Source of the DNA: Massilia aquatica
Lineage (GTDB): Bacteria; Pseudomonadota; Gammaproteobacteria; Burkholderiales; Burkholderiaceae_D
DNA: 64,000 nt
NCBI RefSeq assembly: GCF_011682045.1
Contig: NZ_VVIW01000025.1
Span: 1-64,000 of the forward strand
Reading direction: 5' to 3'
Positions 63,050-64,000 of this stretch are shown here, one piece after another. The position numbers and the translations under genes are program-made. The notes beneath the pieces are model-generated. The model searched no databases. It saw only the letters and a list, made by a program, of their open reading frames with translations, and was not told the DNA's origin. Every line of letters starts with the position of its first letter. Position 1 is the first letter of the stretch.

Positions 63050-63070
63050 GTTCTATCGTGCTTTTATAAT
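63043..63070 (+). promoter_or_regulatory. Promoter of the GntR/FCD regulator
   Basis: TTGTCA (63043-63048) and TATAAT (63065-63070) are 16 bases apart. The start would be near 63077, at operator O2, giving about 30 bases of leader before the ATG at 63106. Its -35 overlaps the opposing -35 of the mdc operon, so the two promoters cannot easily be occupied at the same time. Confidence 0.6.
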
Positions 63071-63076
63071 GAAATC

Positions 63077-63086
63077 TTGTATACAA
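63077..63086. promoter_or_regulatory. GTATAC operator O2 at the regulator promoter
   Basis: TTGTATACAA is a perfect ten-base palindrome that covers the predicted start site of the regulator gene. Its centre is 63 bases, six helical turns, from the centre of O1, so two bound dimers would lie on the same face of the DNA. Confidence 0.6.
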
Positions 63087-63105
63087 CCGGTAACAGTAAA
63101 TACAC

Positions 63106-63819
63106 ATGACTAGCCGTTCCGTAATACTTCGCGAGAAGATCGAAGAGTTGATTGCGGTCGGCGCGCTGGCGCCCGGCCAGCATCTGGACGAGACCGAACT
63201 GGCGGCGCGCTTTGGCGTCTCGCGCACGCCGATCCGCGAAACGCTGATCCAGTTGTCGTCCATGGGACTGGTGGTGATCCGTCCGCGGCGCGGCGCGGTG
63301 GTGGCCGAACTGGGGCCGCACCAGCTGGTGGAGATGTTCGAAGTGATGTCGGAGCTGGAGGCGACTTGCAGCCGGCTGGCGGCGCGCCGCATGACGGCCG
63401 CCGACCATGTGCGGCTGCTGGCGGCGCACCTGGCCTGCCGCGAGGCGCGCGACGCCAGCGATCCGGATGCGTACTACTACAAGAACGAAGCCTTCCACGA
63501 AGCGATCTACGCGGGCAGCCATAACCAGTTCCTGCTGGAGCAGACGCGCAACCTGTACCGCCGCCTGCGCCCGTACCGGCGCTTGCAGCTGCGGGTGCGC
63601 GACCGGGTCGGCGCCTCGTATGAAGAACACGACGGCCTGGTCCAGGCCATTCTGTCGGGCGACGGCGACAAGGCCGAACAGCTCACCCGCAGCCACGTGA
63701 TGATCCAGGGCCAGCGCTTCGCCGACCTGATGGCGTCGCTGCCGCAGCTGGCGGCGGGCGAGCTGGTCGAGCGGGGCGCGGCGCACGGCACGCAGCATGC
63801 GGGCGCGATGCAGCCTTGA
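63106..63819 (+). CDS. GntR-family regulator with FCD domain, probable mdc repressor
   Basis: The 237-residue regulator has a winged helix at about residues 5-68 (AARFGVSRTPIRETLIQLSS) and an all-helical FCD ligand domain at about 75-220, with metal-binding type residues in KNEAFHEAIYAGSHNQ and a conserved EEHDGLVQAILSGD. It is divergent from the malonate operon and resembles MdcY, the malonate-operon repressor described in Acinetobacter. GTATAC operators at both divergent starts support repression of the operon and of itself, relieved by malonate or a derivative. An ATG at 63106 starts the protein. Confidence 0.85.
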   Translation: MTSRSVILREKIEELIAVGALAPGQHLDETELAARFGVSRTPIRETLIQLSSMGLVVIRPRRGAVVAELGPHQLVEMFEVMSELEATCSRLAARRMTAADHVRLLAAHLACREARDASDPDAYYYKNEAFHEAIYAGSHNQFLLEQTRNLYRRLRPYRRLQLRVRDRVGASYEEHDGLVQAILSGDGDKAEQLTRSHVMIQGQRFADLMASLPQLAAGELVERGAAHGTQHAGAMQP

Positions 63820-63832
63820 TGGCGGACGGGAG

Positions 63833-63861
63833 GCGCCGGTATGGGATGGTTGCTCCGGCGC
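63833..63861. terminator. Weak hairpin between convergent genes
   Basis: GCGCCGG (63833-63839) and CCGGCGC (63855-63861) form a seven-base stem with a 15-base loop, 14 bases after the regulator stop codon. There is no T run, so it is a weak terminator candidate. Confidence 0.35.
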
Positions 63862-63870
63862 GTGCCGGAA

Positions 63871-64000
63871 CTACCGCCGATGTGTTTTTAGCGCTGCGTC
63901 CAGCTTTTTGAACAACTCCGCATGCAGGGAGCGGGTGTGGTTGTTGAATTGCTTGCGCAAGCGGCCCAGTTCGCGACACTGTTCGTCGGCCAGCAATGGT
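63871..64000 (-). CDS. C-terminal end of an unidentified protein, cut by the window edge
   Basis: The minus strand has an open frame of at least 42 codons that ends with TAG at 63871. It reads PLLADEQCRELGRL and then RKQFNNHTRSLHAELFKKLD, before AALKTHRR. The third positions are mostly G or C, as in neighbouring genes, so it is probably the end of a real gene that begins beyond the right edge. The helical, basic C-terminus cannot be assigned to a family. Confidence 0.5.
   Translation of the reverse strand, partial: PLLADEQCRELGRLRKQFNNHTRSLHAELFKKLDAALKTHRR

Overview
The window is a high-GC, gene-dense chromosomal segment of a beta-proteobacterium, most probably Oxalobacteraceae (Massilia, Duganella or Janthinobacterium type). 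The evidence is protein content: thrC-moeA-moaD, a DUF2244 protein beside cytochrome oxidase subunit I, a TorF-type porin beside a chemoreceptor, kbl with a short-chain-type threonine dehydrogenase, and a malonate decarboxylase operon. This is inferred from recalled family distributions, not from a search. No rRNA, tRNA or CRISPR array was recognised.

Left edge (1-6.4 kb) is accessory in character. It holds the end of an IS3-family element, two tandem lower-GC paralogues resembling beta-propellers (one frameshifted), an acyl-CoA synthetase and three small unknown proteins. From 6.7 to 20.8 kb come tatD, a large unknown protein, an orphan hybrid histidine kinase, an ethanolamine-type permease, a secreted beta-lactamase-fold hydrolase with TPRs, a secreted esterase, and a TorF porin with a methyl-accepting chemotaxis protein. 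From 20.8 to 28.8 kb lie DUF2244-ctaD, a LacI-type regulator divergent from a yegD-like Hsp70, a DnaQ-type exonuclease, and a small Cys-containing protein with a TonB-dependent receptor.

From 28.9 to 39.4 kb there is a Sel1-repeat protein, a periplasmic cupredoxin directly followed by a GGDEF/EAL enzyme, two overlapping paralogous membrane proteins, a secreted prolyl oligopeptidase, a CREST-family membrane protein and a DUF5694-like protein. From 39.4 to 44.5 kb is an amino-acid catabolic block. An XRE-cupin regulator diverges from kbl, tdh and sdaA, which turn threonine into glycine plus acetyl-CoA and serine into pyruvate. From 44.5 to 53.98 kb come small secreted proteins, a TetR/IMPase/NAD-binding group, pta-ackA, and thrC-moeA-moaD.

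The right end (53.98-63.82 kb) is a compact malonate utilisation operon on the minus strand: dctP-dctQ-dctM (TRAP uptake), then mdcA-C-D-E-G-B-H (decarboxylase subunits and prosthetic-group synthesis). Most junctions overlap. A GntR/FCD regulator is divergent. The promoter region has overlapping back-to-back -35 boxes and a GTATAC palindrome at each predicted start site, about 63 bp apart. Malonate would enter through the TRAP transporter and be decarboxylated to acetyl groups and CO2, probably under repression by the divergent regulator.

Three genes (208-1238, 13344-14011, 47131-47734) carry apparent single-base frameshifts. Two fit a lost G/C in a short run, so sequencing error must be excluded before they are called pseudogenes. 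No clearly undescribed multi-gene system was found. The most distinctive candidates are the cupredoxin plus c-di-GMP pair, the tandem propeller-like paralogues beside the IS, and the symmetric malonate control region.
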